A DNA stretch of 64,000 nucleotides from Clostridia bacterium (GTDB lineage Bacteria > Bacillota > Clostridia > Oscillospirales > CAG-272): assembly GCA_017410065.1 (NCBI GenBank), contig JAFQRL010000012.1, positions 124,001 to 188,000 of the forward strand, given 5' to 3'. A program made the translations under genes and the position numbers. Each line of letters starts with the position of its first letter. Position 1 is the first letter of the stretch. Below the pieces are notes generated by a model. That model saw only the letters and a program-made list of their open reading frames with translations, had not been told where the DNA came from and searched no databases. Positions 9,349 to 18,773 of this stretch are shown in pieces.

Positions 9349-12300
9349 ATGAAACTTAATAGAATATTATCAACTGTGCTAGTTATCGTGTTGCTGCTAA
9401 CCGGAATGATCGCAACCTTCCCGATGGGTGCCGCTGCTGCTGAGGAAGCCGCAGAAAAGCCTGTTGTATCGGTCATTGAGGACACAAAGACCGAGGAAGA
9501 AAAGCTCGCGATAATCACAGCATATCAGAAGGAAACACTGTATACCTCTGCGCAGGAAATGCTCAAGGCAGATCTTGATGCGGGATACCTTGATTCCATC
9601 ACCTATAAGGACTTCGCTATCTACGTAAATCGCTACACGGGTGTCAGCTATTACGTAAACGGCAAGTCAGGTCAGGTTCTCACAAGTAACCCGATCGACT
9701 CAGGCATTTATAAGGACGTCCCAAAGGACGTTCTCAGCCAGATCACCATCACCTACTCCTCTCACGCGAAGCCCATGATCAACATCGAGGAGAATAGCTT
9801 CCGTTGCATCGCGCAGAGCTCATTCATCACCGTAACCAAGGGCGAGGGCGACACCATCGTCGTTAAGTACCTTCTCGGTGAGTCCGAGGCTGTTGACCGT
9901 GTACCCGACGCTATCTTCGCGGCTGATATGGAGGCAGAGATCCTTGCACCTATGCTTGAGAAGTATGCGGCTCTCCTTGAGTCTCATCTTGGCGCATTCC
10001 CCGAAAACACGATCAAGGTTACGGGCTATAAAAATGAAGATGGCACAAGCTATCTCAGAAGCTATAACCCCTATCTCACCGATATCGATGCTCTTAAGTA
10101 TTCGGGCGGTATTCACGGCGATATGATCAAAAAGGCGGTTGATGCTTTCGTATCCTATGCTAAGAACGAGCTCGGTTCAAAGAGCGCGGCATATAAGGAA
10201 ATATCCACATTCGCCTCCAACATTAAGATCATCTTTACCGAGTATCAGCTTTATAATCCCTCTATTCTTCCCGCTGATACCAGGGAGCAGACTCTCAAGC
10301 TTTGGTATGAGACAGTTCCTAATATGGAAGCGGCAAAGGATAACGTATTCATTCTTAACAACAGCGACCAGGAGCAGCTTATGGTTTCCTACCGTCTTAT
10401 CGGTAAGGCACTTAAGGCTAACCTGGACTTCAAGGCAGACCGCGCGGTTGAGCTTAACGCAAAAACAGGTTATTCTCCTCTCGTGGAGGACTTCCCCCAC
10501 TTCGAGTGCTCTCTCGTTTACTCTCTTGCAGAGGACGGCGCGCTTATCGTCGATTTCCCCGCAGCCTCCTTCAAGTATCAGAAGGATAGCTTCATAGTTA
10601 AGTCTGTGGCTTGTCTTCCTTACTTCGGCAGCGGCGATATGTATAAAGACGGTTACGTGTTCTTCCCCGATGGCTCGGGTACGGTAGTTGAATTCGATGA
10701 TTTCTATTCCGAGACAGCGGCGCAGAGAATTCAGATCACAGGCGAGCTCTACGGCAAGGATTATTGCTACGCAACAATTACCGATAAGCACAAGGAGCAG
10801 ATCACGATGCCCGTTTACGGTATTGTAAGCACCGTTAACAAGGGTGACGGCTCAGACGAGCTTATCCAGAACGGCTATTTTGCAATTCTTGAGGACGGCG
10901 CAGCTCTCACAAAGCTTAACGTTAATTCGGGCGGTGGCTTGCATAAGTACGCTGCTGCATACTCCTCCTTCGCTCCGTATAACTACGACGAATATAAGCT
11001 CGGCGACGTTATTTCCGTCGGCGATAATAAGTCTTATCTCGTTGTTGCCGAAACAGGATACAGAGGAACATACAGAACCAGATACGTAATGCTCACAGAT
11101 CCCGATCTTGCTGCAGAGAAGAGCATCGATTCCTACTATGCATCCAGCTACGTTGGTATGGCGGCTTGCTACCGTGACTATCTCGCGGATAAGGGAATCC
11201 TTGAAAAGATAGCAGACGTAAAGGATAATCTTCCTCTCTACATCGAAACCCTCGGTGCGATGAACGTAACTCAGAGAATCCTCACATTCCCCGTTTCCGT
11301 TTCCACCGCACTCACTACCTTTGAGGACGTTAAGACGATGTATAAGCAGCTCTCCGCGAAGGGAGTCAACAACGTCAACTTCAGACTTACAGGTTATTCC
11401 AACGGCGGTATGTACTTTACCTATCCCGCAAAGGTTCGTTGGGAGCGCTCTCTTGGCGGCGAGAAGGGATTTGAGTCCCTCATCGCATACGCTAAATCGG
11501 TCAATAAGAGCTCCGATAAGAATCTTGGTATCTATCCCGACTTCGATTTCCAGTATATCAACAACACCGCAATGTTTGACCGCGTAAGCAACGGCAAGCA
11601 CGGCTCAAAGCTTGTTGATAACCGTTATGCAACGAAGCAGGTATATAATTCTGTCAGCGGACTTTACGAGACTCTTTATTCGGTCCTCGTATCGCCGGAT
11701 ACTCTTGACGGTCTCTACGATAGATTCATCAAGGATTACAGCAAGTACGACACAAAGAATATCTCCGTTTCCACTCTCGGCTCGGATCTTAACTCCAACT
11801 TCGATGATAAGAACACCGTCAGCCGTGACGCGGCTCGCAAGCACGTCGTTTCGCTTCTTAACCGTATGCATAATAAGAACGGTTACAGCATTATGACCGA
11901 TATCGGTAACTCCTATTCCTATGAGTTCATCGATCATATCCTTAATGCAACGATCGATTCGAGCCACTTTGTAAACTCCTCCTACGCCGTACCCTTCCTT
12001 GGAATGGTTCTTCATAGCTATATCAACTATGCAGGTACTCCTCTGAACTACACAGGCTCGGTTGATTACAATATTCTTCACTCCATCGAGAACGGCGCAT
12101 CCCTCTACTACATCCTTTGTATGCAGAACACCAACTACCTGAAGGACGATGAGACTCTCTCCAAGTATTACGGTGTTGACTATAAGAACTGGTTTGACGA
12201 TATCGTTGAAAGCTACAACACTCTCAACACCGCTATCGGCGACCTCCAGCTCTATGAGATAGTTGACCATACGGCACTTATCGCAGAGAGAATTCCCAAC

Positions 12301-12927
12301 TCCTCCGAGCACGCAAGCGATCTTGAGGATCTGCTTGAAGAGTACGTTCAGCAGGTTGATCTTGCTCTCGCAAAGCAGGTAGCAGCTAAGCTTGAGGCTA
12401 TGAGAGCCGATGCAAATATGATCGGCAAGGGTCTTGAGGTGAGCATCGATAAGGCGACTCTCGTTGCAGACGCTATCGACCGCTTCAGCTTCGGTGCAGA
12501 GTCCGATGAGAATAAGCTCACAGAAGCAGATCTCTCCGAGTACGGCTTCTTCGCACTTCTCGATGAGGTCATCACAAAGTATCAGCTTAAGTATCCCGCA
12601 AAGGTTGGTGCCGAGGTTCTTGTCTTCGACGAGAGCGACATCAGCTATAAGTCCAAGTTTAAGTACACCAGCGATTCCGTTGCAAACGCAGATGATTACG
12701 TTTACAGCGATTACACCAGCGACAACGGCAGCGTTATCGCAGTAACCTATAAGGATACCGATAAGTCCTCCGCAACCTACGGAAAGACGGTTCTCTTCCT
12801 TATTAACTATAATAACTACGACGTAAACGTCAGACTTGACAGTTCTATCTTAACCAATCGCAGCGAGACCGATCCCGCAGTAACCTATACCGTCGGCAGA
12901 CTCGGCTTCGTAAGAGTTGATATATAA
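9349..12927 (+). CDS. Large secreted DUF5696-like protein
   Basis: This 1192-residue protein has a signal peptide at residues 1-30, ending near PMGAAAAEE, and no lipobox cysteine. The middle and C-terminal parts show features I associate with DUF5696: FPDGSGTVVEFDDFYS, a block starting NVTQRILTFPVSVS with KGVNNVNFRLTGYSNGG, LGIYPDFDFQYIN and GYSIMTDIGNSYSYEF. Alternating strand and helix segments with conserved acidic residues suggest a glycoside-hydrolase-like (beta/alpha)8 barrel, but no catalytic pair can be assigned. AGGAGG precedes the ATG by seven bases. It lies between the YIP1-like protein and the second permease pair, which suggests it processes or presents the imported glycan. That role is inference. 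Confidence 0.75.
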   Translation: MKLNRILSTVLVIVLLLTGMIATFPMGAAAAEEAAEKPVVSVIEDTKTEEEKLAIITAYQKETLYTSAQEMLKADLDAGYLDSITYKDFAIYVNRYTGVSYYVNGKSGQVLTSNPIDSGIYKDVPKDVLSQITITYSSHAKPMINIEENSFRCIAQSSFITVTKGEGDTIVVKYLLGESEAVDRVPDAIFAADMEAEILAPMLEKYAALLESHLGAFPENTIKVTGYKNEDGTSYLRSYNPYLTDIDALKYSGGIHGDMIKKAVDAFVSYAKNELGSKSAAYKEISTFASNIKIIFTEYQLYNPSILPADTREQTLKLWYETVPNMEAAKDNVFILNNSDQEQLMVSYRLIGKALKANLDFKADRAVELNAKTGYSPLVEDFPHFECSLVYSLAEDGALIVDFPAASFKYQKDSFIVKSVACLPYFGSGDMYKDGYVFFPDGSGTVVEFDDFYSETAAQRIQITGELYGKDYCYATITDKHKEQITMPVYGIVSTVNKGDGSDELIQNGYFAILEDGAALTKLNVNSGGGLHKYAAAYSSFAPYNYDEYKLGDVISVGDNKSYLVVAETGYRGTYRTRYVMLTDPDLAAEKSIDSYYASSYVGMAACYRDYLADKGILEKIADVKDNLPLYIETLGAMNVTQRILTFPVSVSTALTTFEDVKTMYKQLSAKGVNNVNFRLTGYSNGGMYFTYPAKVRWERSLGGEKGFESLIAYAKSVNKSSDKNLGIYPDFDFQYINNTAMFDRVSNGKHGSKLVDNRYATKQVYNSVSGLYETLYSVLVSPDTLDGLYDRFIKDYSKYDTKNISVSTLGSDLNSNFDDKNTVSRDAARKHVVSLLNRMHNKNGYSIMTDIGNSYSYEFIDHILNATIDSSHFVNSSYAVPFLGMVLHSYINYAGTPLNYTGSVDYNILHSIENGASLYYILCMQNTNYLKDDETLSKYYGVDYKNWFDDIVESYNTLNTAIGDLQLYEIVDHTALIAERIPNSSEHASDLEDLLEEYVQQVDLALAKQVAAKLEAMRADANMIGKGLEVSIDKATLVADAIDRFSFGAESDENKLTEADLSEYGFFALLDEVITKYQLKYPAKVGAEVLVFDESDISYKSKFKYTSDSVANADDYVYSDYTSDNGSVIAVTYKDTDKSSATYGKTVLFLINYNNYDVNVRLDSSILTNRSETDPAVTYTVGRLGFVRVDI

Positions 12928-12939
12928 GGAGGAAAAAAG

Positions 12940-13896
12940 ATGAGCAATGATTTAAAGATCAAGCGCCGCAGAGGCTCTCTTGAAAAGAGAAGAGCCAGAG
13001 CAGGCTATCTCTTCGTGCTTCCGTTCATTCTCGGAATCCTACTTATTTATCTCCCCATTCTTATCGACTCCGTTTGGTTCAGCTTCAGTGATTTCGCAAC
13101 CTATGAGGAAACGATAATGACAGAGTACGGCGAGCAGACCGTAAACCGTATCACAACGGTTGGTGTCGGCTTCAAGTATTATGCCGAAGCGTTCGGTGAT
13201 CAGAACTTCTACACAGCGCTTCTTTCCTCAGTTCAGCAGATGCTCTTCGAGGTTCCCGCCGTTATCATCTTCTCGCTCTTTATAGCAGTCGTTCTTAACC
13301 AGAAGATGCTCGGTAGAGCAGCATTCCGTGCAATATTCTTCGTCCCCGTTATTATCGCCACAGGCGTTATGGCGGAGATCAACGCCCAGGACGTTATGCA
13401 GGATGCGGCTCAGGAGGGAGCTGAATACGGAGCAGGCGAGAACGCAGGCAATAACATTATCTCAATGCTTGACGTTCAAGCCCTATTCGCCAATATGCAG
13501 GTAGGTACAGAGCTTGTTAGCTACGTTGTTGATCTTGTAAATAATATTTATAATATCATCAACTATTCGGGCGTACAGATGCTTATCTTCCTTGCAGGTC
13601 TTCAGTCTATCTCTCCCTCGATCTACGAGGCGTGCCAGATAGAGGGTGCAACAGGTTGGGAGACCTTCTGGAAGGTAACCTTCCCGATGATCTCGCCGAT
13701 GATCCTTGTAAACGCGGTATACACGGTTATAGACGCATTCACAAGAACAGACAGCCCTGCAACCGAAATGGCAAGAGAGGCAGGCGGCGGACTTGGCGGT
13801 GCAATGTCCTGGATCTACTTCCTGATAGTTGCTCTAATACTTGCTCTGGTCGGAGCGATCGCATCGTCCTTCGTATTCTACCAGAGAAGGGATTAA
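12940..13896 (+). CDS. Sugar ABC transporter permease, MalF/UgpA type (pair 2)
   Basis: This 318-residue membrane protein has the EAA loop EACQIEGATGWETFWKVTFP near residues 228-247 and FLAGLQSISPSIYEA before it. Between the spans ending near IIATGVMAE and the QMLIFLAGLQ span lies a loop of about 65 residues rich in Ala, Gln and Asn (positions about 13376-13565). This is longer than the same loop in the pair 1 permease, where a WKTLF-type segment sits. TAAGGAGG precedes the start. The gene is 12 bases after the DUF5696 gene and 13 bases before its partner. Confidence 0.9.
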   Translation: MSNDLKIKRRRGSLEKRRARAGYLFVLPFILGILLIYLPILIDSVWFSFSDFATYEETIMTEYGEQTVNRITTVGVGFKYYAEAFGDQNFYTALLSSVQQMLFEVPAVIIFSLFIAVVLNQKMLGRAAFRAIFFVPVIIATGVMAEINAQDVMQDAAQEGAEYGAGENAGNNIISMLDVQALFANMQVGTELVSYVVDLVNNIYNIINYSGVQMLIFLAGLQSISPSIYEACQIEGATGWETFWKVTFPMISPMILVNAVYTVIDAFTRTDSPATEMAREAGGGLGGAMSWIYFLIVALILALVGAIASSFVFYQRRD

Positions 13897-13909
13897 GGAG
13901 GTGCTCGTA

Positions 13910-14977
13910 ATGGATTCTAAGCCTATTATCACAAAAGAAACCAAAAACAGAATATCTGTTGACTACGAGGGTAAGCCTTCCTTAAAGGAAAGGATCCTCA
14001 GAAAGCTCAAGGCGTCTCACACCTGGGTAAAGGTGCTCATCAATATCTTCAGATTTATTCTGATGCTTGGTGTCTCCTACGTAATTCTGTTCCCCTTCGT
14101 TTCGAAGATCGCGGGCTCGTTTATGAGCATCACGGACGTTGTTGACGCAACCGTTTCCCTTATCCCCAATAATCCCACCCTTGATATTTATAAATATCTC
14201 ATCGTGGATAACCATTATTTCGCGGCTCTTGGAAACACCGTCCTTCTCTCGCTTATAACAGCCCTTATCCAGACCTTCGTTTCCTGCCTTATCGGATACG
14301 GACTTGCAAAGTTTAAGTTCAAGCTCAATAAGACGATCTTCGTTCTCGTTGTCGTAGTAATGCTTATTCCGCACACCGCGCTTGAGCAGGCAATGATTAT
14401 GTACTTCTCTCAGTTTGATCTTATCGTGCCCCTGTCCTTCGATAAAGCACTTCCCGGTATTGTGGAAACTATAACGGGCGGCCGTATCGACCTTAAGGAT
14501 ACCTTCGCACCTTATATCATTATGTCTCTCGGCGGTCTCGCCTTCAAGAACGGTCTTTATATCTACCTTATGAGGCAGTTCTTCAAGGGCGTTCCCGATG
14601 AGCTTGAAGAGTCGGCATACGTTGACGGATCGGGTACCTTCCGTACCTTCCTTCAGATCATACTTCCTCTCTCCGTGCCTATGATGATAACGGTATTCCT
14701 GTTCTCCTTCTCCTGGCAGTGGACGGACGTATTCTATTCCGACATCTTCTTCTACGAGCCCGGTATCAGTACCGCTCCGACACTTCTGCCCGATATCTAC
14801 GAGCAGGTTCCCATTCACCTTGAAAATGCCTTCAAGGAGCACTCGGGATACTCAATGTATACTATGGTTATCAACAACACCGCAGGTATAATGATCATCC
14901 TTCCCCTTGTTATCATCTATCTCTTCTGTCAGAGATATCTTGTTCAGGGTATCGAGCGTTCGGGTCTTGTCGGTTAA
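13910..14977 (+). CDS. Sugar ABC transporter permease, MalG/UgpE type (pair 2)
   Basis: This 355-residue membrane protein is the last gene of the operon. The ATG at 13910 is chosen because TAAGGAGG (13894-13901) lies just upstream. An upstream in-frame start at 13841 would overlap the previous gene. The EAA-type loop reads EESAYVDGSGTFRTFLQIILP. An N-terminal cytoplasmic stretch of about 45 residues is longer than in the pair 1 partner. A loop of about 40 residues near LIVPLSFDKALPG and ETITGGRIDL is also extra. It ends QGIERSGLVG, as is common for MalG-type proteins. A terminator follows at 15017-15047. Confidence 0.92.
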   Translation: MDSKPIITKETKNRISVDYEGKPSLKERILRKLKASHTWVKVLINIFRFILMLGVSYVILFPFVSKIAGSFMSITDVVDATVSLIPNNPTLDIYKYLIVDNHYFAALGNTVLLSLITALIQTFVSCLIGYGLAKFKFKLNKTIFVLVVVVMLIPHTALEQAMIMYFSQFDLIVPLSFDKALPGIVETITGGRIDLKDTFAPYIIMSLGGLAFKNGLYIYLMRQFFKGVPDELEESAYVDGSGTFRTFLQIILPLSVPMMITVFLFSFSWQWTDVFYSDIFFYEPGISTAPTLLPDIYEQVPIHLENAFKEHSGYSMYTMVINNTAGIMIILPLVIIYLFCQRYLVQGIERSGLVG

Positions 14978-15016
14978 GGCAAACCAAAGCAATTCAGCCC
15001 GAAAGGGCAAAAATGA

Positions 15017-15047
15017 GGCGTATCCGCTTTTGCGGATACGCCTTTTT
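15017..15047. terminator. Terminator between the transporter and aromatic operons
   Basis: GGCGTATCCGC (15017-15027) and GCGGATACGCC (15032-15042) form a perfect 11-bp stem with a TTTT loop, then TTTTT. On the minus strand the stem is followed by TCATTTTTG, so it may also stop the convergent aromatic operon. Confidence 0.88.
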
Positions 15048-15176
15048 CTATATGTGTTAATTTTGCTATGAAGCGCAACACTTTTAAGATGTGAATTATA
15101 CTATTAAGCGAGGTGCCTGTAAAACCCTTTTCTTAATAATTAAAATATCTTTTTGATTTCGCCGAGGATATGACGA

Positions 15177-16208
15177 TCAAAGTCCGTCTGCAATATCGTA
15201 AATAAGTCGCTCGGTCTTTTCCCATCCGAGGCAGGGGTCTGTCACAGACTGACCGTAAACGGGATTATCGCAGATCTTCTGCGCGCCATCCTCAAGGTAG
15301 CTTTCGATCATAAGACCCTTAACAAGGCCCTTAATGTCTGCCGAATGTCTTCTGCTGTGGAGGACCTCCTTGGAAATTCTGATCTGCTCAAGATACTTTT
15401 TGCCCGAATTTGCGTGGTTCGTATCAATGATCACCGCGGGATTTTCAAGTCCCGAGCGAGCATAACTCTCGTAAAGATCGTAGAGATCCTCGTAATGATA
15501 ATTGGGGTGAGACTTGCCGAGATTATCAACGTAGCCGCGGAGAATTGCGTGAGCATAGGGGTTGCCGAGAGTCTTTACCTCCCAGCCGCGGTAAAGGAAA
15601 ACGTGAGAGCTCTGTGCCGCGTGAATAGCATTCATCATAATGCTGTTATCGCCGCCTGTGGGATTCTTCATACCAACGGGAATATCAAATCCGCTCGCCG
15701 TCATTCTGTGGTGCTGATCCTCAACCGACCTTGCGCCAACCGCAACGTATGCAAGAAGGTCCGAAAGATATCTGTAATTTTCGGGATAGAGCATCTCGTC
15801 AGCACACCCGAAGCCGGTTTCCGCAACAGCTCTCATATGAAGCTTTCTTATAGCGACTATACCCTTAAGCATATCGGGCTTCTGGTTGGGGTCGGGCTGG
15901 TGAAGCATACCCTTATAGCCCTCGCCTGTGGTTCTGGGCTTGTTTGTGTAAATTCTCGGAACGATTATGATCTTATCGGAAACCTTCTCCTGAACACCGC
16001 GAAGCCTGTAAATATAATCGAGCACCGCGTCCTCTCTGTCTGCGGAGCAGGGGCCGATAACTAAAATAAATTTATCCGATTCTCCCGAAAATACGGCTTT
16101 GAGCTCATCAACTCTTTCCTTAAGCACCTTTTCAGCCGCCGCACCGAGAGGGAACTCCTCCTTGATGTCCTTCGGGATAGGCAATTTTCTGTAAAACTCC
16201 ATATTCAT
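15177..16208 (-). CDS. aroF: 3-deoxy-7-phosphoheptulonate synthase (DAHP synthase, class I)
   Basis: This 343-residue cytoplasmic enzyme condenses phosphoenolpyruvate and erythrose-4-phosphate, the first step of the shikimate pathway. Family motifs are clear: VIGPCSAD, PRIYTNKPRTTGEGYKG, GARSVEDQHHR, GMKNPTGGD, IDTNHANSGKK and ESYLEDGAQ. These are the AroF/AroG/AroH type, normally feedback-inhibited by an aromatic amino acid; which one cannot be told here. The ATG at 16208 is preferred because GGAG lies about nine bases upstream, whereas the longer frame would start at a TTG inside that ribosome site. It is the last gene of the nine-gene operon, 60 bases after tyrA. Confidence 0.95.
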   Translation of the reverse strand: MNMEFYRKLPIPKDIKEEFPLGAAAEKVLKERVDELKAVFSGESDKFILVIGPCSADREDAVLDYIYRLRGVQEKVSDKIIIVPRIYTNKPRTTGEGYKGMLHQPDPNQKPDMLKGIVAIRKLHMRAVAETGFGCADEMLYPENYRYLSDLLAYVAVGARSVEDQHHRMTASGFDIPVGMKNPTGGDNSIMMNAIHAAQSSHVFLYRGWEVKTLGNPYAHAILRGYVDNLGKSHPNYHYEDLYDLYESYARSGLENPAVIIDTNHANSGKKYLEQIRISKEVLHSRRHSADIKGLVKGLMIESYLEDGAQKICDNPVYGQSVTDPCLGWEKTERLIYDIADGL

Positions 16209-16268
16209 AGTCTTTATCTCCAAATTCTAACTGTTTTTTCAAATCTTATCGATAGCTTTTCAAAGCAT

Positions 16269-17132
16269 TTATTTTGTCGGCTTCTCAAACATAGAACGCC
16301 TTGCCGTCGAAGCCCTCATCTTTTCTCTCATACCCTTAACGTTTCCTGCGTCTATAAGATCACGGAATTCGTGAAGCTCGGTAACAAAGGAATCTATCTC
16401 GGCAACGAGAGCATCCTTATTCATAAGGAAAAGCTCGGACCACATTCGGTCGTTGATCTTCGCAATTCTCGTCAGATCTCTGAATGAGTCGCCCGTGTAT
16501 TTTTCAAGCCCCTCGGAGGTGTTGCAGTTCATAAGAGAAACCGCAATGCAGTGGGTGAGCTGAGAAAGAAAGGCGATCATTCTGTCGTGCTCCTCGGGAG
16601 AGAGAATGGATATCTTCGCGAATCCGAGCACCTCGCCAAGCTGCCTGCAAAGCCTTATCGCCTCCCGTGAATTCTTCTCGGTGGGTGTCACGATGTAGTT
16701 AGCGCCCTTGAATACATCGGGGTCGCTGAACTCAACGCCGGACCTCTCACGGCCCGCCATAGGGTGAGCAGGAATGAACTCAACGTCATCGCGAAGTATC
16801 TCCTGAACCTTATAAACCACACTGCTCTTAACACCGGTTACGTCGGTGATAAGACAGCCTTTTGTAAACAAATGTTGGTATTTTTCTATCCAATCAATAA
16901 AAATCGTTGGATAAAGGGCAAACACGATAAGCTCCGCTTCGGCAATAAGCTCGGGCTCAACGAGGGTCGTTCCGTAGCTTATCATTTCGTGAGCGTATGC
17001 ATATTTTATATCGTCCTCATCCTTGGTGATGCAGGATACCTTATAGCCCGCCTTGGTGAGAGCCGCGGCATATCCGCCGCCGATAACGCCAAGTCCGATA
17101 ATTAAAATTTTTGTGTCCTTATTCAGCTTCAT
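16269..17132 (-). CDS. tyrA: Prephenate dehydrogenase
   Basis: This 287-residue enzyme converts prephenate to 4-hydroxyphenylpyruvate with NAD(P), on the tyrosine branch. The N-terminal Rossmann motif is IIGLGVIGGGYA. FIPAHPMAGRERSGVEFSDPDVFKGANYIVTP is the conserved active-site region, and HDRMIAFLSQLTHCIA follows. There is no chorismate mutase part and no C-terminal ACT domain, so tyrosine feedback through ACT is not expected. Its start overlaps the stop of aroA by four bases, implying translational coupling. Confidence 0.95.
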   Translation of the reverse strand: MKLNKDTKILIIGLGVIGGGYAAALTKAGYKVSCITKDEDDIKYAYAHEMISYGTTLVEPELIAEAELIVFALYPTIFIDWIEKYQHLFTKGCLITDVTGVKSSVVYKVQEILRDDVEFIPAHPMAGRERSGVEFSDPDVFKGANYIVTPTEKNSREAIRLCRQLGEVLGFAKISILSPEEHDRMIAFLSQLTHCIAVSLMNCNTSEGLEKYTGDSFRDLTRIAKINDRMWSELFLMNKDALVAEIDSFVTELHEFRDLIDAGNVKGMREKMRASTARRSMFEKPTK

Positions 17133-18334
17133 AACTCATTTACCTCTATATTAAGCTCACGCAGATGAGCGAAAAAGTCGGGATAACTTTTCTTCACAGC
17201 CTCAGCTCCCGAAATTACGCCGCCGTAGCGCGTTGCAAGCACCGCAAGTGACATAACCACCCTGTGGTCGTTATGACCGCAAAGCACCTCGGTTGGCGCG
17301 TGGAGCTCGGACTTGTGCACCGTGACCGAGTTTTCATTTACCTCGATATCCGCGCCGAATTTTTTAAGCTCCTCTGCCATAACCGCGGCTCTGTCGCTCT
17401 CTTTTATTTTAAGCCTTGCCGTATCCGTAAATCGTGCACCGTGGCACGCCGCCGAGGCGGTGAAAAGTATTGGCCCAAGATCTGGGCAATCACCGAGGGA
17501 GATCTCAACGCAGCCCTCGGAGAGAGCCTTGAGATGACTCTTATATACCCTGTCTCCCTGAAGGCTGTCTGCCCTCAAGCCAAGAGTGGATACCTCGCCG
17601 CCGACAGCACCCAGCGCATCGATAAACGCCGCGGCGGAATAGTCGCCCTCGACCTCTGCATCTCTTGCAACGTAGCGGCCCTCGCGAACAAGGAGAGTAA
17701 ATTCGTCCTCCCAGGATGCATCAATGCCAAAATAACGCATAGCATCAAGAGTCAGATCAATATATGAGCGGCTTTCAAGCTTTGTGGTTATCCTTATTCT
17801 CCTCTCTCCGCCGAGGAAGGGAAGAATGAATAAAAGACCTGTTATAAATTGACTGCTCACGTCTCCGCGAAGTGCGAGCTCCTCGGCACGGAAGGGACCC
17901 TTGACCTGTATTTTGCCGCCCTCTTGCTTAAATGTCATATTGTATTTTTCGCAAAGCTCACAGTAAAGCGACATCGGTCTTTCCATAAGCCGTCCCGCGC
18001 CGCCAAAGCTTACCGCCTTGCCCGAAAGCAGGGCAATGGGAATGAGAAATCGCAGAGTGCTTCCGCTCTCCCTTGCAAAAAGCTCGACCCTTGGATCTGC
18101 TTTTCGCGGATCGAAGCCGCGCACCGTGGCAACGTCACCCGAAATAGTGATCTGCGCGCCAAGCGCGTTAAGGCAATCCACGGTTGCAAGCACGTCCTCG
18201 CATAGAGAAACTCCCGATATTCGGCTCACACCCTTGGCAAGAGCAGCCGCTATCAGCAGTCTGTGTGCCGCGCTTTTTGAAGGAGGAGCCTTCACCGCAC
18301 CGCTCGCCTTGCCGATATTTATTTTAACGTTCAT
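17129..18334 (-). CDS. aroA: 3-phosphoshikimate 1-carboxyvinyltransferase (EPSP synthase)
   Basis: This 401-residue enzyme transfers enolpyruvate from phosphoenolpyruvate to shikimate-3-phosphate. Motifs include APPSKSAAHRLLIAAALAKG at the N-terminus, ARESGSTLRFLIPIALL, GDVSSQFITGLLF, VEGDYSAAAFIDALGAV and GHNDHRVVMSLAVLA. The start at 18334 gives MNVKINIGK, matching the normal beginning of the family. A longer in-frame version from 18376 would add 14 unlikely residues. It overlaps aroQ by 11 bases and tyrA by four. The family is the target of glyphosate; sensitivity class was not assigned. Confidence 0.95.
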   Translation of the reverse strand: MNVKINIGKASGAVKAPPSKSAAHRLLIAAALAKGVSRISGVSLCEDVLATVDCLNALGAQITISGDVATVRGFDPRKADPRVELFARESGSTLRFLIPIALLSGKAVSFGGAGRLMERPMSLYCELCEKYNMTFKQEGGKIQVKGPFRAEELALRGDVSSQFITGLLFILPFLGGERRIRITTKLESRSYIDLTLDAMRYFGIDASWEDEFTLLVREGRYVARDAEVEGDYSAAAFIDALGAVGGEVSTLGLRADSLQGDRVYKSHLKALSEGCVEISLGDCPDLGPILFTASAACHGARFTDTARLKIKESDRAAVMAEELKKFGADIEVNENSVTVHKSELHAPTEVLCGHNDHRVVMSLAVLATRYGGVISGAEAVKKSYPDFFAHLRELNIEVNEL

Positions 18335-18773
18335 TTTTCTTACCGTAATTTTCGTAAAGATAGTCCACAGCCTCAATATATCCCGCCGTGCCGTGCCCTG
18401 TGATGGTCTTAACGCAAGCGGCTCTTATATAGCTTGTCTGCCTGAAATCCTCCCGCTCCTCAACCTTTGAGATATGTACCTCGACTGTGGGAAGGGAAAC
18501 CGACTTCACAGCATCAAGCAGAGCAATGCTTGTGTGCGTATAAGCCCCGGGGTTTATAACGATACCGTCAGCGCCGTCAAAGTACGCCTCCTGTATCTTA
18601 TCAACGAGTGCGCCCTCGTGGTTAGACTGGTAAAAAACAGCCTCAACGGAAAGCTCATCGCATCTTTTCCTTATCATCTCGCAAAGCTCCGAGTAGCCCA
18701 CCTTGCCGTAGTGAGCAGGCTCTCTTATGCCAAGCATATTAAGATTTGGTCCGTTCAATATATAAAGCTTCAT
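18324..18773 (-). CDS. aroQ: 3-dehydroquinate dehydratase, type II
   Basis: This 149-residue protein has the usual length of the dodecameric type II enzyme that dehydrates 3-dehydroquinate. It shows LNGPNLNMLGIREPAHYG with the catalytic Tyr, FYQSNHEGALVDKIQEA, INPGAYTHTSIALLDA and VEVHISKVEEREDFRQTS. It overlaps the stop of aroEK by four bases and the start of aroA by 11. Confidence 0.96.
   Translation of the reverse strand: MKLYILNGPNLNMLGIREPAHYGKVGYSELCEMIRKRCDELSVEAVFYQSNHEGALVDKIQEAYFDGADGIVINPGAYTHTSIALLDAVKSVSLPTVEVHISKVEEREDFRQTSYIRAACVKTITGHGTAGYIEAVDYLYENYGKKNER

Noticed and set aside
8178..9518. A 446-codon open frame on the minus strand across the YIP1-like gene
   Set aside because: It is antisense to a clear gene, rich in His, Cys and Glu runs, and has no start signal.
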